Shown: positions 10,501-17,337 of the stretch, one piece after another | How positions within the stretch are numbered: position 1 is the stretch's first letter | Layout: each line of letters opens with the position of its first letter | Made by a program: the position numbers and the translations under genes | Notes under the pieces: model-generated | Database searches by the model: none | Told to the model about the DNA's origin: nothing | Seen by the model: only the letters and a program-made list of their open reading frames with translations | Assembly (NCBI GenBank): GCA_028724905.1 | Contig: JAQYTG010000015.1 | Span: 1 to 64,000, forward strand | Origin: Actinomycetaceae bacterium | Lineage (GTDB): Bacteria > Actinomycetota > Actinomycetes > Actinomycetales > Actinomycetaceae | Direction of reading: 5' to 3' | Length of the DNA stretch: 64,000 nucleotides

Positions 10501-11639
10501 TGTGGACGTGCACCGTCACCGCCGATGGCACCGTGACCTGGAGTGAAACGGACACCCCGTGGGCGTGGGACGTACAAAATAGCGATATTGAGGGAGTCAT
10601 ACAGTCACACGCTCCCGATGAGTATCTCTATTTCGTCACCGAAATTCCTAGCAGTGCCGCCCAGCACGGCATGGGCTTGCTCTATCATGGCGATGGCGTA
10701 GTGAAAGCTGTGGAAGATAAGGATGGCGGATACACCTTCGCCAGTGAAACTGGCACGCCGCTCACCACTGCTCCGGCAGGCGTCACCGGCGCGGGTACCA
10801 CTGGCGATGCGGGCGTCACTGGGGGCGCGGGCGTCACGTTCTCCTATCCGTTCCACTGGGATACGCAAGCCGAGAGAATCACTCTAGCCGCCATCAATGC
10901 GCCGCTCGAATGGGAGTTCACGCTCAACAAAGTGAACGGCGATACCGGAGCCACTGAAGAGAGCTATACCGATGGCGCGGGCACTGCCGCAGAAAAGACG
11001 GCTACGAAATGGCCCAGCCAAGCCTTTATGGGCGGCGCCTTCTTCGGAATCTGGAGTCCGAATGAATACGATCCGGCATTCGGGAAAACGGAACCTGATG
11101 CTGGCGCGACCGGCGGCAGTGGGCTTGATCCGGTCTGTGTGGATGGGGGAAACGTCGTCGACCTCGATCATCCGATACAATACGTGATCTATCTCGATGC
11201 CGATGGAAAAGACGCGACCCCGCCAGCTGGCACGCCCGCGCCCGATGGCGCTACCGCATACTACTTTATGACGTGTGCTATGTCGCCTGCTGGTGCTGAT
11301 CCAGAAGATTTGCTGCACTTCACGGGGTTACGCGAATCAAGCTACGTGTGGAAAGAGCTGAAAGCTCCGCCGAACTATCAGATTGCTGCCGAACAAGCAG
11401 GGTACAATCGGGTGCTGGCGCCGAGCGTTAATACTCAGCTCGACAAGACGGTGCCGCTCTATGAAGCTAGCTACCACTACGAGCTGCCCTACAACATCAT
11501 GGCACGCAACTACTCCATCTACACGCTGCCCCAAACCGGAGGCGGCGGGTGGATGCCGCTGATGATAGTAGGGCTAGGGCTGATGGGGGCGGCACTAGCC
11601 GTCAGCTACTGTCGGCCTCGCCTGGGTCGTCGCGCCTGA
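7536..11639 (+). CDS. Giant LPQTG surface adhesin, probable pilus tip protein
   Basis: A 1,367-residue secreted protein with a signal peptide, an Ala/Pro/Glu-rich linker to about residue 110, a large region without a recognised family, a predicted coiled coil around 430-500 (many QAQL/EKLRAQL-like heptads), several Cys residues, and a C-terminal SpaA-like domain with an E-box-like ELKAPPNYQI. It ends with LPQTG (1331-1335), a hydrophobic segment and RRA. The start chosen is the ATG preceded by GGAGAGGAGAG at 7517-7527; an in-frame GTG eight codons upstream lies inside the previous gene. Size and last place in the operon fit a tip adhesin. No von Willebrand A metal site (DxSxS) was seen, so the binding mode is unknown. 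Confidence 0.88.
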   Translation: MSSSRARAVVGGHRKMLSMIGVGVFTGTLLLMQTPSFSLDASDASEVGVEVAADAPAGATPEATAPKVSMPRDTAPEAPAESSSEAPAGDDPQGAAPAAVPQSSPVLRSVRSVAPDNVYQIGDNGALNVHGQEVSVETIECVDGDTVKAHVAWEIQAKPLLLSSDHVQTAGRGVSIAVPSVIDTDSLKLTLEYSQTLKPVTLRHPEITADSLAPAPSWFTDFMLKETGKYDDYNALQQDFAEGTITKEELEESLKGLVQVGYGSYSWRSGAADLAEDVVTYLRGEIASGAIDYDGAVARYNELVSWNGYQALTQTRSDDRTSDIFSDTHDTDIFTLNKLDKDIPVLSPSDYDQAFTNGGRFYDGWPADEKVTVPYEYVTRTATFELAADGSLVTDFNDEVFNNGHPDPDDRYSDALSGLEPAAQVAREIVFAKDDLLAQKADLEAQEAQLAAIASPSAEQLQQLEKLRAQLAYVQRTLATIPEDTSQEISLYRNLVSPYIDVVKAHEAQVYAYDATPAQMGTEGYNFVHYYMMRPDGVTTIKLEGDVILKENGVVNPGVAGAQELLDRLEADGAASFALPLRATNVGWKCSQEGGGLGFGSYEEGCQRLADYWWGMHSGLPQYSLTSDTVNNQLIDNNTESGLKTNPQAPATGRKCNVTKDEMVGADGASHIDYATIFGDEPGLGLPTWIMDSSFRFHWVGGEPEIVPATAFDVRFDLWDSGRPLTENDKQRLAAYAYFSVGDQYMKTFNLHANWAVDYTVSSLYGASIEGGNVGLPAYQHYYRAGDGKLKIIDSFLPDSDGHGYGDYVKDEDGNDLLVDSVRYTENGLEDGCDQALAIVNLTRNVEQCGVFLSKSLISGVKTDAGEYDLSAQLQVPASDVDGQTYRFIVYKPFKAPAGVVTSPDGTKTPVFNWRDQPLSAAELYGFSFPADGSAAAGVSAQALAPPSDADWCRALTATSSGREFAIVDRKVAAGESASPMEKIDPAHLWTCTVTADGTVTWSETDTPWAWDVQNSDIEGVIQSHAPDEYLYFVTEIPSSAAQHGMGLLYHGDGVVKAVEDKDGGYTFASETGTPLTTAPAGVTGAGTTGDAGVTGGAGVTFSYPFHWDTQAERITLAAINAPLEWEFTLNKVNGDTGATEESYTDGAGTAAEKTATKWPSQAFMGGAFFGIWSPNEYDPAFGKTEPDAGATGGSGLDPVCVDGGNVVDLDHPIQYVIYLDADGKDATPPAGTPAPDGATAYYFMTCAMSPAGADPEDLLHFTGLRESSYVWKELKAPPNYQIAAEQAGYNRVLAPSVNTQLDKTVPLYEASYHYELPYNIMARNYSIYTLPQTGGGGWMPLMIVGLGLMGAALAVSYCRPRLGRRA

Positions 11640-11703
11640 GCTGGTGCGGCGGGTAGGTAGGAAGTTCCTGCTCTTTTCGGGCTGCGCATTGGCTAGCAAG
11701 AAA

Positions 11704-11750
11704 GCGAAAAGAGCGCTGCCGGAGTAGCACCCTAGCAGCGCTCTTTTCGC
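11704..11750 (+). terminator. Strong hairpin closing the pilus operon
   Basis: Perfect 16-bp inverted repeat: gcgaaaagagcgctgc (11704-11719) pairs with gcagcgctcttttcgc (11735-11750), loop of 15 bases. It lies 65 bp after the adhesin stop. The 3' arm itself carries a TTTT run, and there is no separate T tail. It separates the pilus genes from the pseudo-sortase gene that follows. Confidence 0.85.
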
Positions 11751-11903
11751 TATCCAGTAGGTTGGTGACGTGTTGCCGTGTTTTAACGCACTGGCTTTCA
11801 CGACGCTGTTGTTCAGTGATAGCGCGGAGAATTGTCCGTGATAGCGCCCGATGGGGCATCGGTTTCATCGGATGCATTGCGGCGTTGGGGATACATGGCG
11901 GCC

Positions 11904-11909
11904 TATAAT
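11904..11909 (+). promoter_or_regulatory. -10 box TATAAT for a leaderless start
   Basis: A perfect TATAAT ends six bases before the ATG at 11916, the spacing expected if transcription begins at the A of that ATG. No convincing -35 or Shine-Dalgarno sequence is visible. Leaderless mRNAs are common in actinobacteria. Confidence 0.5.
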
Positions 11910-11915
11910 GAGCGT

Positions 11916-12884
11916 ATGTCTGAAAGCCTCCGCTCCGATCGCCGCCGTCACCGTATCGGACTATTGCTGAGCGTGGCCGGCATGATTCCCCTGCTCGCGG
12001 CGGCTTGGTTTGTCGGGGCGCGCACATGGAGCGAATATCAGACGCGCCAGGAGCTGCCGGAAATAGTTGCGGCAGTGCGGCAGCAGATGCCGGTGCAGCG
12101 GGTGGAAGTGCTGAGCGTCGATGCCATGATGGCACTGGAGTTGGAGAACGCTCCTAGGAGGACTACTGAAGCTGGCGTCGGCGCGGATGCCGGCGGCAGT
12201 GGTGAAGCTGGTAGTAGTCATGGTAGTGGCTCCCAGATCGCTGCTGGTGTTGATGCCGAAACTGGGGTTAGCGTTGCAACTGGGGATACTGCCGCTACTG
12301 ATGATACCGAGGCTGGTGTCCCTACTGGCGATAGGGGCGCCGCTGCTGAGGGGCGCGGAGCTGACGAGGAAGCCGCTGCGGAGGGTAGCGCCAAGGGGAG
12401 CGCTCTGCTAGGAATTGATCTGGGTGAGAGTTGGCTAACGGAGGGAAATCCCGTCACATCCACGCCTGCCGTCACTGCTGATGGGCACATGAATTCCGTG
12501 CCGGTGGAGCATCGAGATTATGTGGGGATTTTAGAAATTCCGAGCTTGGATCTGGAACTTCCGGTGATGCTGGGTGTGGATAGTGCTCCGGTGCCAGATG
12601 CTCCGAATGCGTGGCATGGCTCGGTGTATACCGATTCGCTGGTGATCGGTGCGGTGAATTATAAGAGCCAGTTTGGGCGGCTTGCGGAGCTTCGCGATGG
12701 GGCACACATTATGTTTACCGATATGCTCGGGCAGCGCTTTCACTACCGCGTGGCTGGCGTTGGCGATGTGCCTAGCGATGACGGCGCAGCCCTGCGCGCT
12801 AAGCCGGAACCGTGGGATCTCACGCTGTTCACCCCGAGTTTTAGCGGTATCCAGCGCATACTAGTACGCGCCGTAGCGCTGTGA
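11916..12884 (+). CDS. Sortase-fold protein lacking catalytic His and Cys (pseudo-sortase)
   Basis: A membrane-anchored protein: basic N-terminus, one membrane segment (about 15-35), a Gly/Ala/Thr/Glu-rich insert at about 78-188, then a sortase-like beta-barrel domain starting YVGILEIPSLDLELPVMLG. In active sortases the next blocks read SGHRG and TLVTC; here they read IGAVNYKSQF and LTLFTPSF, so His is gone and Cys is replaced by Pro307, while the final Arg in RILVRAV is kept. It should be unable to transpeptidate. The start is placed at the ATG served by a leaderless -10 box; earlier in-frame starts at 11832 (TTG) and 11895 (ATG) are possible. It follows the pilus operon after a terminator, so a role in pilus assembly is plausible but unproven. 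Confidence 0.8.
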   Translation: MSESLRSDRRRHRIGLLLSVAGMIPLLAAAWFVGARTWSEYQTRQELPEIVAAVRQQMPVQRVEVLSVDAMMALELENAPRRTTEAGVGADAGGSGEAGSSHGSGSQIAAGVDAETGVSVATGDTAATDDTEAGVPTGDRGAAAEGRGADEEAAAEGSAKGSALLGIDLGESWLTEGNPVTSTPAVTADGHMNSVPVEHRDYVGILEIPSLDLELPVMLGVDSAPVPDAPNAWHGSVYTDSLVIGAVNYKSQFGRLAELRDGAHIMFTDMLGQRFHYRVAGVGDVPSDDGAALRAKPEPWDLTLFTPSFSGIQRILVRAVAL

Positions 12885-13048
12885 CTCCAGCTGAATAGCG
12901 TTGCCCAGTAGTGTTCCGTCCTTAGTAATACTGTTTGCCGTCACAGTGAAATTTTTGTGGCATATATACGCTATGTTAAATTTAGCTAAATTCTTGGTAT
13001 ATGCATAGTATCAAGCTATTTTTAGCTATATAGAGGGGAAAACTTGCC

Positions 13049-13381
13049 ATGCTAGTGAATAAACGAATGTTGCGGTCAACGTTAGCTGCTGTAGTCGCAA
13101 TAGCATTTACTTTTAGCTCTGCAGGAGTTGCCTCTGCTGCTGAAAACATGAATATACCTGCACACCATATAGTATATGAAAACACAGCCCACGATCTGAG
13201 TGAAGCTAAAGAGATGCTCTCTGAGGCTGAAACAACTCATGATTTAGGGGAAGAAATAAGTGTTAAGAATCTTGCAACTACTGCAAGTCAAGTTAATGAT
13301 ATTCAACGGGGGATAAGTCCAGATCCTACAAGCGAACCTGTTTTCCGCATCCATCATACCTGTTATTTCTACGGCAAATGA
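13049..13381 (+). CDS. Small secreted protein of unknown function
   Basis: A 110-residue protein with a clear Sec signal peptide (basic start, hydrophobic core, cleavage near VASAAEN), so the mature part is about 78 residues. The mature protein is acidic at first and ends RIHHTCYFYGK with a single Cys. GAGGGG at 13031-13036 provides a ribosome site 12 bases before the ATG. The gene and its upstream region are clearly more AT-rich than the neighbours, which hints at foreign origin. No family is recognised. It could be a secreted peptide precursor or a truncated remnant of a longer protein. Confidence 0.6.
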   Translation: MLVNKRMLRSTLAAVVAIAFTFSSAGVASAAENMNIPAHHIVYENTAHDLSEAKEMLSEAETTHDLGEEISVKNLATTASQVNDIQRGISPDPTSEPVFRIHHTCYFYGK

Positions 13382-13471
13382 GCAAGATTTAACTAATACG
13401 CAAGGCGAGGATGTCGGGCCCGAGGGCTGAGCCCGCTGTCCAGGCACCCACCTCGTAGAGATTTAACCGTC

Positions 13472-13760
13472 CTACCTGATGAGAGAATCACGTTTTGCCG
13501 AGCAGGGGGTTCGCCGTCTATCCCCATTAAGCGCAGAGATCCTCGAATAGCATGATTTACATAAAGCCATCCAATTCGTTAAATCGTGCGTCTTGCCCTT
13601 AGATGGTGAGGGGGATCTGGTGGACTTTCTGCGTTGGCGTAAGCTGCTCGCCTTTCTGACGCTGCTCACACAAAGGATGCTCGGCAACGTAGTGCATCTG
13701 ATGCGCCGCGCCGAAAATCTCGCTCGTAGCGTTTATCAATCTCAGGGCTTTACCTATTTT
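13472..13760 (-). pseudogene. Frameshifted HNH endonuclease remnant
   Basis: Two overlapping minus-strand frames together resemble a small phage-type HNH endonuclease. The first gives YVAEHPLCEQRQKGEQLTP followed by VHQIPLTI and a stop at 13599. The second continues GKTHDLTNWMALCKSCYSRI. A one-base shift near 13605-13620 would join them. In intact relatives the blocks read VHHIIPL and LCKSCHSRI; here a His of each block is changed (to Gln and Tyr), so the copy is decayed as well as frameshifted. Such genes usually sit beside terminase in phages, so this is probably a relic of an old prophage next to the two tRNA-Ser genes. Confidence 0.65.
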
Positions 13761-13912
13761 TGAGTTATCTACACTATAGACCCAGAGTCGAACGAATATC
13801 AGGGAGAACTCCTGCGGCAGCGGCTCATGCGAGCCGAAGAAAACCATTCCTCAAGCGGCTTAAGCCGAGGGAAACTACGTCTTGAGCTGCCAAGCGCAAT
13901 TTGGGCATTGTG

Positions 13913-14000
13913 CGGAGACTAAGGGATTCGAACCCTTGATACGGGGTTACCGTATACCGGTTTTCAAGACCGGCTCATTCGGCCACTCTGACAAGTCTCC
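13913..14000 (-). tRNA. tRNA-Ser (TGA)
   Basis: Reading the minus strand, the acceptor stem GGAGACT pairs with AGTCTCC, the anticodon arm is CCGGT-CTTGAAA-ACCGG with anticodon TGA, a long variable arm (TATACGGTAACCCCGTAT) marks it as class II, and the T arm carries GGTTCGAATCC. The discriminator base is G, as expected for serine. No CCA is encoded. A second tRNA-Ser follows 36 bp away on the same strand. Confidence 0.95.
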
Positions 14001-14036
14001 ATACGAGAATGCAGCGCCTAGGCGCTGCATTCTCAG

Positions 14037-14125
14037 CGGAAACGGAGGGATTTGAACCCTCGAGCCGCTTTTAGACGGCTACTCCCTTAGCAGGGGAGCG
14101 CTTTCGACCGCTCAGCCACGTTTCC
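14037..14125 (-). tRNA. tRNA-Ser (GCT)
   Basis: On the minus strand the acceptor stem GGAAACG pairs with CGTTTCC, the anticodon arm is CTCCC-CTGCTAA-GGGAG with anticodon GCT, a long variable arm (GCCGTCTAAAAGCGGC) follows, and the T arm holds GGTTCAAATCC. The discriminator is G and CCA is not encoded. It is probably cotranscribed with the tRNA-Ser(TGA) just downstream. Confidence 0.95.
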
Positions 14126-14376
14126 ACGCGCTCACTGGTGCTGTGCACCACCAAGGCACACATAAGGATAGCGGAAAAAGGCCTCGTTGCGCCAACTGTG
14201 CGTCAATCCTGCGCCAACTGTGCCTCTCCGTGGCGGGAATATCTACTTCAACCTAGTGCAAGTGCGCCCTTGCCCACATACGTCACCTGTCTCTTGGGCG
14301 CTGCTTGTATTGCTTTTCTCCCTTTTTTTCTTCCGTGTACTGCGCCCTTATAACTCAGCTGTATCTTTGGCAATCT

Positions 14377-17337
14377 CTAGCACTCCCTAGTGCCTTTCGT
14401 ATCTCTAGCTTCGCTACGGCGCGTCTTTTCCCCGCGATGAGCTGCCCGATTCTTTCGGTGAGCAGCCCCTCGGTGAGCAGCCCGAGCAGTTGGCAACTGC
14501 CGGATAGTCTGGAGCAATTGACCAAAGGTGAGATCGGGGATATAGGCGTGAGAGACGGCTAACCCAATGGCAGGAAGCCCTAATTCGTCGCGGTAGCACA
14601 GATACCAAGACCTGTGCTCAGGCTGAAATTTCCTCTTGAAACTCGCCAGAGAGCGAAAACCGTAGAGCGGTTCCATCGCTCCTCCCACGGTGTCAAGCAT
14701 TTTGAGCAGCGGGCTAGAATTTTCCCCCTCTTCTTGCTTCGTGTGGCTCAGAGGAGCGCCAGAAAGTGAGAGCCAATGCAGGCCGCGCTGATGAGCGATG
14801 ATCCACGATTCTGCAATCAAAAAATCAACCACCAAGTGAAAACCATGAGCATCTCGGCGCATAAAATCAAGAATCCACCCCTGTACTGTGCCATCGACGT
14901 ATATTGGTAGCCAGCTCGTGACGCCGTGCACGTGCTCTGCGTCGTCAATAGCAAGTACTAGATGCACCTCAGGATCGTTCAGAGTTTTCACCCCGCCAAG
15001 CGTGAACCCCATTTCTGGCAGTGCTTTATCGCTCACCCACTGATCCGAAAGCGTCACGATATCTGCTTGCGTAGCGGGGCTGAGCTCGCTCCAGGTGCTC
15101 GCCACGGCATGGATATTTTCCCTAGCAGCGTGGTTGCGGGCAGTGCGGATATCCTGGAATTTTTTCCCAGTGAAAGCCGGCTCGCTGCTGGCATCGAGCA
15201 CGGATTCTTCCGCCACCTGCACTGTGTGCCAGCCAGCAGATTCCCTCCCACGGGCGAATTCTTCGCAGACTGAATACCACGCCACGCTCCACCCCGAACG
15301 CGTTGCATAGTGCTCAAAACGTCGCGCGAGCGTCTGAGCATTGCAGTCACTGTTTGTGAGTACTGGCCCGCCGAGCGTCACGGCCACTAGTGAATAGAGA
15401 CGAAAAGCCACATAGCCATTTCCCTCAGGATCAAACCAGTAGCGATTGTATGGCCAGAGCGTCATCCAGGAGATGTGATCGCCAGTGCCGTGCATGAGCA
15501 GTTCCCGAGCGTGCTGATGGGCGAGTGCGGATTCGTGCTCGGGGCTGGAACGCAAAACAAAAATCAGCGATATCAGCGTTACGAGCCAGAAAATAATGCC
15601 TGGCCATATTGAGATAATTCCGGCCAGCGTGGAGTGCGGGAATGCGGGGATATCCAACGAAAGTGCCAGTGACGGCGGCACAAAGACTATCCCGATGCCG
15701 TGCAGTATTTGGCTCAGCGATATAACTGGCGTGAATTGATCGCGCACCAGCCATGCTCCGAATGCCCAAACGGCGGCGCACAAGCTGGCAGTTCCCACCA
15801 GCCGCAACACAAACGATCTGCGCACGGACGCATTCGTGTGTACCATGAAGTCTTTGCGCATAGCGATGAGCAAGCCGATCAATGCGATCCAGGGCAGGCT
15901 CACCAGCGTCGTCACGATCACTAAGCCAGTAACGTCTATATCAGCCGCGGCAGTTGCAGCGCATGTGGCGTGACCCGCAGCGTTTGCGACGTCGATGGAA
16001 CGTCCGGCAGATTTTGCAGCGTTACCTGAGGATATATGACTCACAGAGGCCAGTTCAAGGGCAACGGCCGCAATAGTGAGCGCAGATCCGCCAATCGTCA
16101 ACCAGTATGCGAGGCGTCTGCCTTTAGTGAGTCCCCAAGCGCTGACGAGCATCAGCCCTAGTGGAAGCTGATTGGCGAGGAAGCCGCCGATTCCGATGTG
16201 TCCAGAGAAATAGATGGCATTCATGCACGCGCGAGAGATATGGTCGATGGCACATAGCTCGTGTACCTGCGCCATACTGCCGTGCCACACGAAGAGTGAC
16301 GACGGCGCAAAAACAGCGGCGGAATTTGGCCCAGCAGCGGCAAAAAGTGGCCCGAGAAACACTGCAAAAGCTATCATCCCCAGCACGATTCGCCGCTCTC
16401 GCGGAGAACGCAACGGCTGCACCAGCGTCTTCGGTTGGTCTGGCTGATCCAGTCGATCTAGCTGATCTGAGCGATCTGACTGATTGAGCTGAGCTGGTTG
16501 AGCTGGTTGAGCTGGTTGATTTGACCAAACAGGCTGTCTCCGTTGCTCTAGTCGATTGGGTTGATCTAGTTGATTTGGACAAACTGGCTGCTCCCGTTGT
16601 CCCTGTTGCTCTGGCCGATCTGGTTGATCCAGCTTAGCTTGCCGATCTAGTTGGTCTTGCCGCGCCGTCTGATCGTGCTGATCCTCTCGGGCTAGCTGCT
16701 CTGGCTGCCCCTGCTGATCGTGCCGTCGGCGCCGAATCTGCCGGCACGCCGCATCGCGCGCGGATAATCGCCGTTGCAACAGATATGAAGCGAGTATGCC
16801 GAGCACGGCTCCGCTAAATACGATGGTGTCTCGCAACGTACCGGCGTAAAGGATACGGGTGACGGCATACACGCCAATAGCGAGCCGCATCCGCGAGCGC
16901 CACAGAGGCGGAAATACTCCGCTCGAATACGCGAGCACCCCGATGATCCACAGCGGCGCCAGGATTCGCTCTCGTTCAAATTCCCCTGCAGAAAGCCCGA
17001 TATATTCAGCTAATAGCGCGATGCCAGCTCCGCCTGCTACTCCGAGTACTTGGCTCACTAAGCCCGCCAACAGATAGTGCATTGATCCGAGGCGGTGTTC
17101 AGCTAAAGCTCCAAAAATAGCGAGAGTGGCCGTGGCGATGAGCAGACCAGAGAAAGTGGTAGTGGTGAGTCCACTAGTGAGCACGTGCGGCCACGGATCG
17201 GCCACGGAGTATCCAAGTGTGCGCAGCGATAGCCACGGCCAATTGCTGTGCGAAAGCGCCCGTGATCCGAACCAGAAGACCCACATCGCGGCGATCAGCC
17301 CCAGTGAAACGGGATGTAAGCGGATATATGCGCGCAC
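14377..17337 (-). CDS. Rhomboid-like membrane protein fused to lysyl-PG-synthase (DUF2156) domain
   Basis: A 986-residue multi-pass membrane protein. Residues 1-190 resemble the rhomboid six-helix fold (LFxxFGxxxExxxG-like FGALAEHRLGSMHYL) but lack a clear GxSG serine. Residues about 200-310 are a cytoplasmic Gln/Asp/Arg/Pro-rich insert made of DQ/PAQ repeats. More membrane helices follow, then a soluble C-terminal domain (about 640-930) of the DUF2156 / phosphatidylglycerol lysyltransferase C-terminal type, with FDPEGNGYVAFRL and LVVDFLIAESWIIAHQRGL. The family is known for tRNA-dependent aminoacylation of membrane lipids (MprF). The N-terminus is not the usual MprF flippase, so the substrate is uncertain. 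The GTG start overlaps the esterase stop by one base and has GAGGAGAA upstream, so the two are coupled. Confidence 0.78.
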   Translation of the reverse strand: MRAYIRLHPVSLGLIAAMWVFWFGSRALSHSNWPWLSLRTLGYSVADPWPHVLTSGLTTTTFSGLLIATATLAIFGALAEHRLGSMHYLLAGLVSQVLGVAGGAGIALLAEYIGLSAGEFERERILAPLWIIGVLAYSSGVFPPLWRSRMRLAIGVYAVTRILYAGTLRDTIVFSGAVLGILASYLLQRRLSARDAACRQIRRRRHDQQGQPEQLAREDQHDQTARQDQLDRQAKLDQPDRPEQQGQREQPVCPNQLDQPNRLEQRRQPVWSNQPAQPAQPAQLNQSDRSDQLDRLDQPDQPKTLVQPLRSPRERRIVLGMIAFAVFLGPLFAAAGPNSAAVFAPSSLFVWHGSMAQVHELCAIDHISRACMNAIYFSGHIGIGGFLANQLPLGLMLVSAWGLTKGRRLAYWLTIGGSALTIAAVALELASVSHISSGNAAKSAGRSIDVANAAGHATCAATAAADIDVTGLVIVTTLVSLPWIALIGLLIAMRKDFMVHTNASVRRSFVLRLVGTASLCAAVWAFGAWLVRDQFTPVISLSQILHGIGIVFVPPSLALSLDIPAFPHSTLAGIISIWPGIIFWLVTLISLIFVLRSSPEHESALAHQHARELLMHGTGDHISWMTLWPYNRYWFDPEGNGYVAFRLYSLVAVTLGGPVLTNSDCNAQTLARRFEHYATRSGWSVAWYSVCEEFARGRESAGWHTVQVAEESVLDASSEPAFTGKKFQDIRTARNHAARENIHAVASTWSELSPATQADIVTLSDQWVSDKALPEMGFTLGGVKTLNDPEVHLVLAIDDAEHVHGVTSWLPIYVDGTVQGWILDFMRRDAHGFHLVVDFLIAESWIIAHQRGLHWLSLSGAPLSHTKQEEGENSSPLLKMLDTVGGAMEPLYGFRSLASFKRKFQPEHRSWYLCYRDELGLPAIGLAVSHAYIPDLTFGQLLQTIRQLPTARAAHRGAAHRKNRAAHRGEKTRRSEARDTKGTREC
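16407..16737 (-). repeat. Degenerate tandem repeats coding a Gln/Asp-rich insert
   Basis: Within the DUF2156 gene, variants of 'tgatctagttgatttgg' and 'gagctggttgagctggttga' recur for about 330 bp and encode DQ-, PAQ- and LDQPD-like repeats (residues about 200-310). The block separates the rhomboid-like domain from the remaining membrane helices. Repeat drift resembles that in nearby spacers. Confidence 0.75.

Noticed and set aside
7536..11639. Von Willebrand A domain in the giant adhesin, as in many pilus tips
   Set aside because: No DxSxS metal site or matching Thr/Asp pattern seen.
14377..17337. Active rhomboid protease
   Set aside because: No GxSG serine and His pair recognisable in the helices; the C-terminal domain is of the DUF2156 type.
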